Below, in pieces: positions 18,751 to 28,419 of a DNA stretch of 64,000 nucleotides. The translations under genes were made by a program, and so were the position numbers. The DNA comes from Acinetobacter sp. WCHA55. GTDB taxonomy: Bacteria > Pseudomonadota > Gammaproteobacteria > Pseudomonadales > Moraxellaceae. The stretch covers positions 2,356,001-2,420,000 of the forward strand of contig NZ_CP032286.1 of assembly GCF_002165305.2 (NCBI RefSeq), read 5' to 3'. Below the pieces are notes generated by a model. The model was not told the DNA's origin, did not search any database, and saw only the letters and a list, made by a program, of their open reading frames with translations. Numbering within the stretch: position 1 is the first letter of the stretch; every line of letters starts with the position of its first letter.

Positions 18751-20625
18751 TCACTCATTTTCATTTGATTCATTGGGCATTTTCATCTGATCACGGCCCG
18801 CTTCTTTGGCTTGATAGAGTTTTAAATCGGCTGCTTTCATGAGATCGTGAATATTGGCATAACTTGTTTCACGATCCATCCACGACACGCCCATACTCAA
18901 AGTCACGTAATCTTTGCCATCTTGGCGGTTACGATGCTCAAAACATGCACTCCGCACTGCATCTAAAACGGTTTGCATAATCTGGCGAATAATCACAATT
19001 GGGACATTATATAAAACAATAGCAAACTCTTCCCCACCATAGCGTGCTAAGTAGGCATTATGTGGCAAGACTGCACCAATCACTTTGACCAGATTTTGCA
19101 GGACTTCATCGCCCTTTAGATGCCCATAGTAATCATTATAATTTTTGAAATAATCGACATCCATCATAGCAAAAGCCAAAGTTGCATGACTATCTTGTTG
19201 TGTTTCAACAAAACGCTGCTGTATTTCTTGATTCAATGCACGCCGATTATAGGCGCCTGTTAAAGCATCAATTTGAATTTGATATTCGAGTTTTTCATTT
19301 AAGTCATGTAATTGAGAAGTACGCTGTTGCACTTTTTGGTCTAGAGAATCATTCAATTCAATTAAATTATTATTTAAGCGTTCAGTATGGTATGTCTGAT
19401 AGGCATAATTACGCGATTGTTGGAACATCACCAAAAGGGCATACAAACTTGTAGAAATAAAAGAGAGATGAATCGAATCAATCACATGTAACGTCAGCAA
19501 AAAATCATGGATAAACGATATACACAACAATACCACAGCGTATAAATTGAGTTTTGAATACTTTTGTTTAGTCTTTAACGTAATGTAAAAACCATAGGCA
19601 AAATTAATCAAAATAATAATACTGAAGAATGCGCTATAAAAAGCCAACCGCTCAAAAACAATTTGCTCAGACAATAAGGTAATGACAATATTCAGGGTCA
19701 AAACCAGCATGGAAATAGTATAAATCCAATACTGTAAATAATGCTGATTGAGTAAATACATATAACTCAAAAAAAACATGACAGCTAAATAGATAAATAA
19801 ATATTCTAATCGAATGCCCCACAACCAATTGATATCTAAGAAAGTTGTATAGGCATATGGTGCGGTAAAAAGATTATGTAGAGCAAGAAATAAAATAAAA
19901 ATACCAAAAACAAAAATACTTTTGCTATTCCGTTCATCTGAACCACGGAACATCGAGAACATGGTGGTGAACATTCCCACACCAAACACCACACCACAAA
20001 TCATGGCGATACTCATCATCAGTTGCTGATAATGTCGATTAATCGTTTTGGAAATACCAATATGCATTGGGCTTTCAAGGCCACCTCGTAAATTATTAAA
20101 GTTTGAGGCTTGTATACTTAAAGTAAAATAGGGGCCGTCAGGAACAAAATAAGCAATCCGCGGTGCATTTTCTGTTTGCTGTTCCCCTGCATTATCCGCG
20201 ACATCCCCTAAACGAACTAAGAAATCGCCATTGAGATAAACCCGATAAGCACAATTTTGATTGGGGATATGAATGGCTAATCTTCGGCCAATAAATTCCT
20301 CTGGAATTTTGAAATGACCAACAAAAGTCCCATACCCCACATTACTGCCTGTAAGTTCTTGAAATGAAATTGGCAGTTCGGTCGTTTTAGAAGGGAGTTT
20401 ACGATTGGGCTGAGAAATCAGCACTTGGTCATAATAAGACCATGTACCTTTTAAGTAACTGGTGGTTTGTTCGGTGAATTGAATGTCATTGACATTTTTT
20501 TGGTGCAAATAATACTGCGTAGGCTCAGCTTCATATTGTGCCCACGTCGAAGGTATTAAACTTAAAAACAGCAAACAGCCTAAAATAAGCCTAAACAAAG
20601 ACTGTTTGCTCAATGAGCTATACAA
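18751..20625 (-). CDS. 7TMR-DISM diguanylate cyclase
   Basis: 624 residues. Signal peptide ending near STWAQ, then a periplasmic beta-rich 7TMR-DISMED2-like domain (about 35-190), seven membrane helices (about 200-400), a short coiled coil (LNDSLDQKVQQRT) and a GGDEF domain. The active-site signature is GGEEF, expected to be active in c-di-GMP synthesis. The RxxD inhibitory site five residues before it is absent (PHNA instead), so product inhibition is unlikely. The periplasmic domain probably binds a carbohydrate or other ligand. Single gene. Confidence 0.92.
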   Translation of the reverse strand: MYSSLSKQSLFRLILGCLLFLSLIPSTWAQYEAEPTQYYLHQKNVNDIQFTEQTTSYLKGTWSYYDQVLISQPNRKLPSKTTELPISFQELTGSNVGYGTFVGHFKIPEEFIGRRLAIHIPNQNCAYRVYLNGDFLVRLGDVADNAGEQQTENAPRIAYFVPDGPYFTLSIQASNFNNLRGGLESPMHIGISKTINRHYQQLMMSIAMICGVVFGVGMFTTMFSMFRGSDERNSKSIFVFGIFILFLALHNLFTAPYAYTTFLDINWLWGIRLEYLFIYLAVMFFLSYMYLLNQHYLQYWIYTISMLVLTLNIVITLLSEQIVFERLAFYSAFFSIIILINFAYGFYITLKTKQKYSKLNLYAVVLLCISFIHDFLLTLHVIDSIHLSFISTSLYALLVMFQQSRNYAYQTYHTERLNNNLIELNDSLDQKVQQRTSQLHDLNEKLEYQIQIDALTGAYNRRALNQEIQQRFVETQQDSHATLAFAMMDVDYFKNYNDYYGHLKGDEVLQNLVKVIGAVLPHNAYLARYGGEEFAIVLYNVPIVIIRQIMQTVLDAVRSACFEHRNRQDGKDYVTLSMGVSWMDRETSYANIHDLMKAADLKLYQAKEAGRDQMKMPNESNENE

Positions 20626-20752
20626 AAGCGACTCTTCCCTTAAATACGCTCTGCCTAAGAATTAATCTACAAATGTTTTTCTTAAAAACCAAGTGATTTT
20701 TACAAATTAATCAAATACATCCTTGTAATTGCCTAATTATCACTAATTTTGA

Positions 20753-21091
20753 TTAATCACGTGTTTTTACATCATACAATTCAATTTCAAAAATCAAATT
20801 TGAATTGGCAGGAATGATATTGCCCATTTTACGCTCACCATAAGCCAAATGTGACGGCACGATGAGTTTACGTTTACCACCCACTTTCATCCCCATAATC
20901 CCTTGGTCCCAACCTTTAATGACACGGCCTGTCCCAATTACAGTTTCAAAGTAGTTCCCGCGGTCTAAAGATGAGTCAAACTTGGTTCCATCTTCTAACC
21001 AGCCCGTATAATGTGTAGTGATTAAAGCACCTTTGACTGCTTCTTTGCCTTCACCGACAACCAAATCAATAATTTCTAATTCTGCGCTCAT
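20753..21091 (-). CDS. FKBP-type peptidyl-prolyl isomerase
   Basis: 112 residues, essentially one FKBP domain: HYTGWLEDGTKFDSS, VIKGWDQGIMGMKVGGKRKL and IPAHL-equivalent VPSHLAYGERKMG, NSNLIFEIELYDV. No signal peptide, so cytoplasmic. Catalyses cis-trans proline isomerisation during folding. 48 bases downstream of the yaeQ gene, possibly co-transcribed. Confidence 0.94.
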   Translation of the reverse strand: MSAELEIIDLVVGEGKEAVKGALITTHYTGWLEDGTKFDSSLDRGNYFETVIGTGRVIKGWDQGIMGMKVGGKRKLIVPSHLAYGERKMGNIIPANSNLIFEIELYDVKTRD

Positions 21092-21139
21092 GTTCTCGCT
21101 CCAACCTGTTCAATCAATAGATCTCGTTAAACTGCTTGC

Positions 21140-21670
21140 TTATTGCAATTGCGTCCATTCAATAATGGCTTGAGCATTGTCACCAATTAAGGTCCACTCA
21201 CCATCCATTACATTCAACTGAAGTTGCATGGTTCGCTCACACAGGGCTTGAACCGCTTCAGTACTTGCAGTCGACAATTGCCAGATTTCAACATTGTTCA
21301 ATGTTTTCAACTTACTGTTACGCTTATACCATTCATCGACCGCTGTTCCATAAGTGACTATCGCCACTTGCTTACAACGTGCACTGGCTTTTTTCACTTT
21401 ATCTTCGTCTGGGCTGCCCACTTCAACCCATTTCACCAACTGACCCGTGAGGTCTTTTTCCCACAGCGCAGGCTCATTGGTTTCAAATAAATCTTTGGTA
21501 AACTCTAAAGCTTCATCCGCAAAACGTGCAAATGCCAACAAACGCACCATCAAACGCTCAATGGTTTCTGAAGGATGTAATGCCAAAGTCAGTTGATAGT
21601 CCCCATATTGGTGAACATCCATATTGGCAATATTCAAATCTGCCTTATAAATTGTAGCTTTAAGCGCCAT
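21140..21670 (-). CDS. yaeQ: YaeQ family protein
   Basis: 176 residues from ATG 21670 (GAGG nine bases upstream; two upstream in-frame ATG/TTG-type starts are weaker). Matches YaeQ through MALKATIYKADLNIANMDVHQY, ETIERLMVRLLAFARFA, and WVEVGSPDEDKVKKASARC. The family has a PD-(D/E)XK nuclease-like fold and no settled activity. It lies between the CobW-like gene and the FKBP gene, same strand. Confidence 0.92.
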   Translation of the reverse strand: MALKATIYKADLNIANMDVHQYGDYQLTLALHPSETIERLMVRLLAFARFADEALEFTKDLFETNEPALWEKDLTGQLVKWVEVGSPDEDKVKKASARCKQVAIVTYGTAVDEWYKRNSKLKTLNNVEIWQLSTASTEAVQALCERTMQLQLNVMDGEWTLIGDNAQAIIEWTQLQ

Positions 21671-21738
21671 ACATACCATCCTCAAATTTGCCGACTAGCA
21701 TATAAGATTTCGGCTTTTTTTGCTTAAAACAATTGAAG

Positions 21739-22734
21739 TTATTGCTCTATGCGACATTCAAAAAGTGCGTTTTCAAAACCCATCCAATCTCTTTGGTTTT
21801 GAACAATCAATTCAACTCGGTTATCAATTCCTTCTTCAACATCTTGATAGTTAAACTGTTCGGGATTGAAATTAAATGCTTTCCACCCCTGATTGGTATG
21901 GAAAATTCCTTTAATTCGGCGCCAATCTTGCTGTTCACACAGTAAATCTAATAAATCGTAAAAATCAAAAACCCAACGCTTCGGCATTTTCCAACCCGCA
22001 ACACTATAGCCTTGTGCCATTTCTACATAGTGATACGGCAGCTGTTTAATGTCGGGAAAATCTTGTTGAGTCATTTTTAACTGTTGCTGAATGTTCAGTA
22101 AAGGTTGCTTTAAGCGTTTTGTTCCGATGTACTGAAAATCAATTTGTGCAAGCTCAATCTTGCCCTGCTCTGCCATCAACCACTGCTGAGCATAAGGTTG
22201 ATATTCGTTTTGCAGTTTTTCAAGAGCGTCTTGATCTGCTTTTTGCATTTGAGCTTGATGTGAAACCACCACAATCTGCGCCGCTTTTAATTGATCCTGA
22301 TACAAATTCTGTGTTGTCCATGCATGATCATGTAAACGTGAACCATCCAGCACTGTGATCGGCGCACGCATCTGTAAGGTCGAATGCCAATGTGGCTCGG
22401 TCAGTTGCTCCAGTAACTGCGCTGGATGTCCCAAGCCTGTGGGTTCAATAAACAGTCGATCAGGTTTTTGCTCTGTGAGCAAACGAGACAATGAAATTTG
22501 CATCGGTAGTTGGCTACTACAACATAAACAGCCACCAAGTAATTCTTGCACCGCATAGCCTTTCGTTTGTGGCATAAGTTGTTGGTCTACACCAATTTGC
22601 CCAAACTCATTCATCAGTACAGCCCAGACCTCATGTTCTGGTTTCTGGCTCAACAAATGTATGAGTAAAGTGGTTTTACCCGCGCCAAGAAAGCCCGAAA
22701 TAATATGCGTAGGAACCGCCTGTGACATCGACAT
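21739..22734 (-). CDS. CobW/COG0523 P-loop metallochaperone-like protein with altered G4 motif
   Basis: About 331 residues. Walker A GFLGAGKTTLL, the metal-binding CxCC motif GGCLCC, and the EPTGLGHP switch segment place it in the COG0523 GTPases, which deliver zinc or cobalt. The guanine-specifying NKxD motif, expected after the QLKAAQIVVV strand, is replaced by SHQAQ, so nucleotide specificity may be lost or changed. The C-terminal domain (WDFYDLLDLLCEQQDWRRIKGIFHT-like) is retained. A TTG just upstream is less likely than ATG 22734. No Zur-box-like palindrome is evident upstream. Confidence 0.85.
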   Translation of the reverse strand: MSMSQAVPTHIISGFLGAGKTTLLIHLLSQKPEHEVWAVLMNEFGQIGVDQQLMPQTKGYAVQELLGGCLCCSSQLPMQISLSRLLTEQKPDRLFIEPTGLGHPAQLLEQLTEPHWHSTLQMRAPITVLDGSRLHDHAWTTQNLYQDQLKAAQIVVVSHQAQMQKADQDALEKLQNEYQPYAQQWLMAEQGKIELAQIDFQYIGTKRLKQPLLNIQQQLKMTQQDFPDIKQLPYHYVEMAQGYSVAGWKMPKRWVFDFYDLLDLLCEQQDWRRIKGIFHTNQGWKAFNFNPEQFNYQDVEEGIDNRVELIVQNQRDWMGFENALFECRIEQ

Positions 22735-22743
22735 CAGTTTCAA

Positions 22744-23218
22744 AGTTTTATACCTAGCGTGGAATATGATAAAAACAGCGCAATAAAATAAGCCTCCATC
22801 TTAATTTAAATCACCAATTTTCTCATCTCAAATCCATGGCATTGAAAACTCAACATTCAATCGGCTAGCATTTCATTCATTTATCTCCCTATTGGACAAA
22901 CTTCCTTACATTTTATTCAACACAGTAATTAGAGTTCCGCACTTAATTCGCATGCTTTGTACAGTTTATGTGAGTTTTCAAACATCCATATTGATCATTA
23001 ATTCACCACATCCTCTTAATCTATTCACAAAAAACTTCTACTTGTTACTTAAAGCTTACTATTTTTTCATCATCTGTAGTTTTAGGTAATGTGCACTTTT
23101 CACATTGTTGCTTCGATTGAACCGCAGATATTCAGGCGATAGCATGAAGCTCAGTTCAAATTGATGTGATGATCAGTCTGAACTATTTTTATCTATAAAA
23201 TATAAGGATGCCAAAACC
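22744..23218. other. 475-base gene-free stretch
   Basis: AT-rich sequence between the divergent CobW-like gene and the small secreted protein. A 65-codon frame inside it has no ribosome-binding site and no recognisable protein. I see no RNA gene or strong hairpin. It presumably carries the two promoters. Confidence 0.5.
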
Positions 23219-23422
23219 ATGAAACTTTCACACTTAATTATTGCAACATCTTTAACAGCTGCAAGCTTTGCAACTTTTGCTGCACCTCAACAAGCGCCAG
23301 CTCAAGAAGACAAAGTTGTGGTATCAACCCAAGAAACAGCTGAAACTACAGACTTAAGTGCAAATGCACCTGCTTCGGAAGCATCAGCGGAACAACCGAA
23401 TCAAGAAAAAGCCGCTAAATAA
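23219..23422 (+). CDS. Small secreted protein, low complexity
   Basis: 67 residues. Clear signal peptide with predicted cleavage after SFATFA-A (about residue 22). The mature part of about 45 residues is rich in Ala, Glu, Gln, Ser and Thr and looks disordered. AAGGA lies ten bases before ATG. Flanked downstream by its own hairpin terminator, so it is a free-standing, probably expressed gene. Periplasmic or released; no known family recognised. Confidence 0.7.
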   Translation: MKLSHLIIATSLTAASFATFAAPQQAPAQEDKVVVSTQETAETTDLSANAPASEASAEQPNQEKAAK

Positions 23423-23489
23423 TTGAAATGTTGAGAGATCCAGTGTCTTTACTCTCCTGCTGGATCGCAACAACTTTTTAGCGTCATTT

Positions 23490-23524
23490 GAAACCAAGAT
23501 ATATCCTGTCTTGGTTTCTTTTTA
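23490..23524 (+). terminator. Terminator of the small secreted protein gene
   Basis: GAAACCAAGA / TCTTGGTTTC, nine-base loop, then TTTTT. Confidence 0.85.
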
Positions 23525-23628
23525 TTTATGCATAAGGACTTTAGAAATTCGAGATCAACAGGTACTGAAAACCAAATTTGCGTAGTTTTCCCATATAAGC
23601 GTCTATTCAAAACATAAACGTCAGACAT

Positions 23629-23658
23629 AAAAAAGATCTCCTATATAGGAGATCTTTT
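23629..23658. terminator. Bidirectional terminator
   Basis: AAAAGATCTCCTATATAGGAGATCTTTT is a perfect palindrome with A and T runs at both ends. It sits nine bases past the thioesterase stop (minus) and can also block reading from the + side. Confidence 0.88.
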
Positions 23659-23666
23659 CATTGCAT

Positions 23667-24188
23667 TTAACTATGCGATGTTTTTTTATAAATACTGCAC
23701 GAAGGATGATGGTTCTCTTGTAAGCGCGCGACTTTACGTTGTTCTGCCGCTTCAAAACGACAACGCTTCCAGTCATTGTCCAAGTTCAATGCAGGAATTT
23801 GTTTTGGCTTACCATTTTCATCTACCGCAACCATAGTGAAGTAGCAGCTATTGGTATGGCGCACTGTACGCTTTTGAATATTTTGTGCTTCAACACGGAT
23901 ACCAATTTCCATCGAAGTACGACCGACATGGTTCACACTGGCCAAGAAAGTGACTAACTCACCGACATGAATCGGCTCTTTAAAATTAACTTTATCAACC
24001 GATAAGGTCACCACATAGCTTCCTGAAAAACGACTTGCACACGCATATGCTACTTGGTCTAACAGTTTCAAAATGGTGCCACCATGCACATTTCCTGAAA
24101 AATTCGCCATATCAGGTGTCATTAAGACCGACATAGTGAGTTCAGACTGGTCATCCGCAGCCGCAGCAATTTGATCTAATGGGGACAT
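23667..24188 (-). CDS. Acyl-CoA thioesterase, hot-dog fold (YciA/BACH-like)
   Basis: 173 residues from ATG 24188 (MSPLDQIA); a 13-residue longer form from 24227 lacks a better ribosome site. Hot-dog domain with NFSGNVHGGTILKLLDQVAYACASR (catalytic Asp in the LLDQ helix), and a strand pair TNSCYFTMVAVDENGKP. Hydrolyses acyl-CoA esters in the cytoplasm; chain-length preference unknown. Single gene. Confidence 0.92.
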   Translation of the reverse strand: MSPLDQIAAAADDQSELTMSVLMTPDMANFSGNVHGGTILKLLDQVAYACASRFSGSYVVTLSVDKVNFKEPIHVGELVTFLASVNHVGRTSMEIGIRVEAQNIQKRTVRHTNSCYFTMVAVDENGKPKQIPALNLDNDWKRCRFEAAEQRKVARLQENHHPSCSIYKKTSHS

Positions 24189-24448
24189 CACGTTCTCTAA
24201 TTGGTAAGATAATAGGATATGTGACATTTATTATATCGGTTTTGAACACTAAATTTGGTAACAAAACCATCATTATTATTTATAGTGATTTAAGTATCAT
24301 TCAGAAATATATATATAAAGAACACTAAGCTTTTGAATCTATAGACCTTCTTCAAATTTTAATTTATTCAAAACATTGACCCTTTAGTATTTTCATAGCA
24401 TATAAATGACTTCGAGCCTGATTGACTAAATTTCGAGTTATTAAGATA

Positions 24449-24474
24449 CATAAAAGCCCATTCAGGCTTTTATG
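24449..24474 (-). terminator. Terminator of the patatin gene
   Basis: ATAAAAGCC, loop CATTCA, GGCTTTTAT; on the minus strand it follows the stop at 24491 by about 17 bases. Confidence 0.75.
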
Positions 24475-24490
24475 TTGAAATCATGCGTGA

Positions 24491-25489
24491 TCAATGTGTT
24501 CGTGCTTGAATATTTTGAATATTCAATTTCTGCTTATAATTTTTCTGCGCAAAAACTTTTTGAATCTGTCCTAACTGCGCAACGGTTGCATCGACCCCAG
24601 CTTGCATAGTCATTTCACGTCCACTGACATCAAAGATATGCACCTTTTCGCGTAAGTCTGGCTGTATCACAACATCTGCATTTTTCAGCTCAATTTGTGC
24701 AAGGCTCTTTTGCATGATATTGATATTTTGGTTAAACAGCCCCCAGACATTTGAGGTTTCGGTATACATCGGCTGCGCCAAAATATCGACCGCAATAATA
24801 ATATCTGCTCCTAACTTGCGTGCTACATCCACAGGTACTGGGCTGACTAAACCGCCATCCACATATTCATCAGCACCAATTTTAGTTGGAATAAACATAC
24901 TCGGGATCGATACCGATGCTCGAACCGCTTGCCCAGTATTGCCATAGTTAAAGACGACTTTTTTGCCTTCTTTTAACTGCGTAGCCACTACATACATCGG
25001 AATAGGTAAACGCTGAAGTGGAATATCGCTCACTTGTTCATTCACATAATCTTCAACTTTTTGTCCATCAAAGAAACCTTTCATGTCCAAACGAATATCA
25101 CGCACGTCATTGGCTTTCATGTTCAACGCAATATCCCGAATTTGATTGGCATTTTTACCACTGGCATACAGTGAGCCGACGATACTACCGGCACTGGTTC
25201 CCACGATAAAGTCGGGATGAATCCCCGACTGTTCTAAAACTTGAATTGCACCAATATGTGCATAACCACGTGCACCGCCACTCCCCAACACTAACGCAAT
25301 GATTGGGCGGTTTTGTTCTTTCTTGAGCTGTTTAAAGTTGATCTGGTTGAGTCGCTGTTGAGGTTCACCTGAGTCAGTTTCGGCTGAAAATGCCTGACTT
25401 GGCGTTTCTTGAGCAACTTTGGGTATGCTTTGACAACCGACTAAAGCGAGCAATGTAAACGACATAAGGCTAAGTTTAATGTTCAACAT
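24491..25489 (-). CDS. Patatin-like phospholipase, lipoprotein (RssA-type)
   Basis: 332 residues. Signal peptide with lipobox LVGC (Cys near 19), so membrane-anchored from the periplasmic side. Catalytic dyad: nucleophile Ser in GTSAGS and Asp in DGGLVSP. Oxyanion loop GSGGARGYAHIG. The protein matches the bacterial patatin family NTE/RssA and should hydrolyse phospholipid acyl chains. Single gene; all active-site residues are present. Confidence 0.93.
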   Translation of the reverse strand: MLNIKLSLMSFTLLALVGCQSIPKVAQETPSQAFSAETDSGEPQQRLNQINFKQLKKEQNRPIIALVLGSGGARGYAHIGAIQVLEQSGIHPDFIVGTSAGSIVGSLYASGKNANQIRDIALNMKANDVRDIRLDMKGFFDGQKVEDYVNEQVSDIPLQRLPIPMYVVATQLKEGKKVVFNYGNTGQAVRASVSIPSMFIPTKIGADEYVDGGLVSPVPVDVARKLGADIIIAVDILAQPMYTETSNVWGLFNQNINIMQKSLAQIELKNADVVIQPDLREKVHIFDVSGREMTMQAGVDATVAQLGQIQKVFAQKNYKQKLNIQNIQARTH

Positions 25490-25627
25490 GATTCACCGAG
25501 GTTGAGATAAAGCGAATTTTTCCAACAGCATAGTGTATGAAAATCAGCAGTCCAAGTACTGTTGCTTTTCGTAAAAGCGTCATATTCCCCCATTATAATC
25601 TGTTTCAATTTGTCAGCATAATTCAAC

Positions 25628-26797
25628 ATGTGCACTCAGCATATCACTCAAATTTTTCTGCACTTTTTAAAATTGGGCTGCTTGTCTTTTGGTGGGCCTG
25701 CTGCTCATGTGGTATTTTTTCACCGTCATTTTGTACAACAACTTCGATGGTTGAGTGATGCTGAATACGCCCAGCTGGTTGCTCTCGCACAATTACTTCC
25801 AGGGCCAACCAGTAGCCAAGTGGGTATTGCCATTGGTTATCAACTCCAAGGCTACCGTGGCGCGTGTGCGGCTTGGCTCGGCTTTACTTTACCATCTATG
25901 CTCCTCATGGCATGTCTTGCGGTACTGGGCCAGCAGTACTTCAACCAACTCAGTGCAACGACATTGCATAGCATTCAGTTGATCGTTTTTGCAGTGGTGA
26001 TCTGGGCCTTTTGGCAAATGTTGAGAAGTTTCTGTCAAAGCATTTGGCAATATGTCTTGATGTTATTTAGCACCTTATTTCTTTACTTTGTTCCATCGCC
26101 ATTCAGCCAAGTCATCGTCATTTTAATTGCAGCTCTGGTCGGTATTTATTTCGCATCATCTTCTGTAGCAAAGGCTCAGGACAGTAGCTTAAAAGCAAAA
26201 GTCCAAGCAAAGCAGGCTTATCTTTGGCTGATTGCTTTTGCTATGCCTTTTATACTTTTCATTGTGTGGTATCCATCTTCTTCACTTTTCTCACAAAGTC
26301 TGTTTAGTTTCTACCAAGCCGCATCTTTGGTTTTTGGTGGTGGGCATATTATTTTGCCACTTTTACATCAGGACTTTGTTGCCAACCAAATCTTATCTGC
26401 CGAACAATTTGACTTGGGTTATGCCTTAGCTCAACTCATGCCCGGCCCCTTATTTAGTTTCGCCAGTTACTTAGGTGCTTTACTGCCTTTAACGCCGTTT
26501 GTTTGGCTGAATGTGGTTCTAGCCACTTTAGCAATCTTTCTACCCTCATTCTTTTTAATCTTTGCAACCTTGCCCTATTGGTCTTGGCTTATGCAACAGG
26601 CTGCGATCCGAAAAGCAGTGATTGGGATCAATGCTGCAGTGGTAAGTTTACTGCTGTGTTTAGTGATACAAATGGGACAAAGTTATTTCAAGCATTGGAC
26701 TGACTTAGTTTTTGTAATTGCTGTTATTTTACTGCTTCAAACCAAACTCCCGATTTGGCTAAGCCTGATTTTAAGTTTTGCATTTTATCAGCTGTAG
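25628..26797 (+). CDS. chrA: Chromate transporter ChrA (two-domain CHR family)
   Basis: 389 residues, about ten membrane helices, two homologous halves. The duplicated CHR signatures are LGCLSFGGPAAHVVFF with LLPGPTSSQVG in the N-half, and ASLVFGGGHIILPLL with LMPGPLFSFASYLG in the C-half. Expected to export chromate, perhaps by sulfate or proton-coupled exchange. No chrB-type regulator nearby. Has its own terminator. Confidence 0.93.
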   Translation: MCTQHITQIFLHFLKLGCLSFGGPAAHVVFFHRHFVQQLRWLSDAEYAQLVALAQLLPGPTSSQVGIAIGYQLQGYRGACAAWLGFTLPSMLLMACLAVLGQQYFNQLSATTLHSIQLIVFAVVIWAFWQMLRSFCQSIWQYVLMLFSTLFLYFVPSPFSQVIVILIAALVGIYFASSSVAKAQDSSLKAKVQAKQAYLWLIAFAMPFILFIVWYPSSSLFSQSLFSFYQAASLVFGGGHIILPLLHQDFVANQILSAEQFDLGYALAQLMPGPLFSFASYLGALLPLTPFVWLNVVLATLAIFLPSFFLIFATLPYWSWLMQQAAIRKAVIGINAAVVSLLLCLVIQMGQSYFKHWTDLVFVIAVILLLQTKLPIWLSLILSFAFYQL

Positions 26798-26823
26798 TTT
26801 TACTTTAGCGGCTAAATAGCGAT

Positions 26824-26858
26824 AAAAAAGCCTCTATCAATGTAGAGGCTTTTTTAAT
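26824..26858. terminator. Bidirectional terminator between chrA and agcS
   Basis: AAAAAGCCTCTA, loop TCAATG, TAGAGGCTTTTTT. T tracts on both strands suit the two convergent genes. Confidence 0.9.
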
Positions 26859-26869
26859 TTACTAAATAA

Positions 26870-28345
26870 TTACCAAATGTCTGATTTCACTTTGTCTTTA
26901 AATTTAGGATGGTTATCCAATTTAAATACAGGCTCTTTCACACCTTGTTTCAGCTGCGCTAAATAGTCTTTTAACAGCATCAATAAGAATGGTGTTAATA
27001 ACAAAATAGCAAACAAGTTAATGGTAGCCATAATGCCCATGAACAAATCCGCAGTGTTCCAAATGAGAGGCACGCTCATCACTGAACCGAGATACACCAT
27101 AATCAAAACAAAGATACGGAAGACAAACATCACCTTGGCATTGTTATTGATAAATTGTACATTTCCTTCCGCATAGGCATAGTTACCAATGACCGATGAA
27201 AAAGCAAACAAGAACAAAATTGTCGCAAGGAAGTCATCCCCCCAAGAACCAATTTGGCTCTCTAAAGCCATTTGGGTGAGCGCTACGCCTTCAAAGCCTG
27301 CGTCATGATAAAGTCCTGAGGCTAAAATAATAATCGCTGTACATGAACACACCACGAAGGTATCCACAAATACACCAAGCATTTGTACCAAACCTTGGTT
27401 TACAGGGTGTTTTACATCCGATGCAGCTGCTGCATTCGGTGCCGACCCCATACCTGCTTCATTAGAGAATAAACCACGTTTAATCCCCATCATCATTGCC
27501 ATAGAAACCATCGCACCGAAGAAACCACCAGCAGCAGCTTCAAACTCAAAAGCTTTAGAGAAAATGAGTTGGAAGATATCGGGTAAAATAGCGTAATTGA
27601 TTACGGCGATATATAACGCAACAGCCAAATACAACAAGGCCATCAATGGCACGAAACTTTCTGCAACTTTGGCAATACGCTTGATTCCACCGAAGATAAT
27701 CATCGCGGTCAGCAAGACTAAAGCTAGTCCAACCCAAGACACCACAATATGAATGCCGCCGAGTTCAAATGCCAGATTGGCTTTATCCCAACCCCATGCA
27801 TGCGCTGTTGCGCCTGTAATCGCATTTGCTTGTACTGCGTTAAACACAAAACCATAGGTTGAAATGAGGGCAACGGCAAAGACTACACCCAACCATTTTT
27901 GTTTCAGGCCTTGAGTAATATAGTAGGCAGGTCCACCACGGAACTGTTTATTTTCTTGGTCACGTACTTTAAATAACTGCGCCAGAGATGACTCAACAAA
28001 AGCTGAACTCATGCCTAAAAATGCAGTGACCCACATCCAAAATACTGCTCCTGGTCCACCAATCGCAATTGCGATCGCAACACCCGCGACATTACCCACA
28101 CCTACACGACTAGCAAGCCCAGTGACAAAAGCCTGAAAAGGTGTGATGCCATGATCATCATCACATTCCTTACGGCTTGATTTCATGACATTGATGCTGT
28201 GCAAAAATAAGCGAACCTGTACTGCACCCGTAATTAGCGTGTAAAACACACCTACCGCAACAAGGAAAATCACCAAAAAGTCCCACAGAGGTCCATTCAG
28301 TGTATTCACCCACCCGAGTAATGTTTCATTTAATTGATCATTCAT
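26870..28345 (-). CDS. Sodium:alanine/glycine symporter (AgcS family)
   Basis: 491 residues, about eleven helices of the LeuT fold. The family signature GGPGAVFWMWVTAFLGMSSAFVESSLAQLFK is visible around 90-125, along with FSNEAGMGSAPNAAAA near 290. Imports small neutral amino acids with Na+. AGGA lies nine bases before the ATG. It follows gltS on the same strand, separated by a terminator, so probably a separate unit. Confidence 0.94.
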   Translation of the reverse strand: MNDQLNETLLGWVNTLNGPLWDFLVIFLVAVGVFYTLITGAVQVRLFLHSINVMKSSRKECDDDHGITPFQAFVTGLASRVGVGNVAGVAIAIAIGGPGAVFWMWVTAFLGMSSAFVESSLAQLFKVRDQENKQFRGGPAYYITQGLKQKWLGVVFAVALISTYGFVFNAVQANAITGATAHAWGWDKANLAFELGGIHIVVSWVGLALVLLTAMIIFGGIKRIAKVAESFVPLMALLYLAVALYIAVINYAILPDIFQLIFSKAFEFEAAAGGFFGAMVSMAMMMGIKRGLFSNEAGMGSAPNAAAASDVKHPVNQGLVQMLGVFVDTFVVCSCTAIIILASGLYHDAGFEGVALTQMALESQIGSWGDDFLATILFLFAFSSVIGNYAYAEGNVQFINNNAKVMFVFRIFVLIMVYLGSVMSVPLIWNTADLFMGIMATINLFAILLLTPFLLMLLKDYLAQLKQGVKEPVFKLDNHPKFKDKVKSDIW

Positions 28346-28380
28346 CTCGATATCCTAATTATTGTGAGAGACCTGAAAGC

Positions 28381-28405
28381 AAAAAAGCCCTAGTTTCCTA
28401 GGGCA
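28381..28405 (-). terminator. Terminator of gltS
   Basis: Minus strand reads GCCCTAGGAAACTAGGGC then TTTTTT, 15 bases past the gltS stop. Confidence 0.88.
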
Positions 28406-28419
28406 AATTGCATTTCCAA

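Noticed and set aside
22892..23089. 65-codon frame in the gap before the small secreted gene
   Set aside because: No ribosome site and no recognisable protein; AT-rich chance frame.
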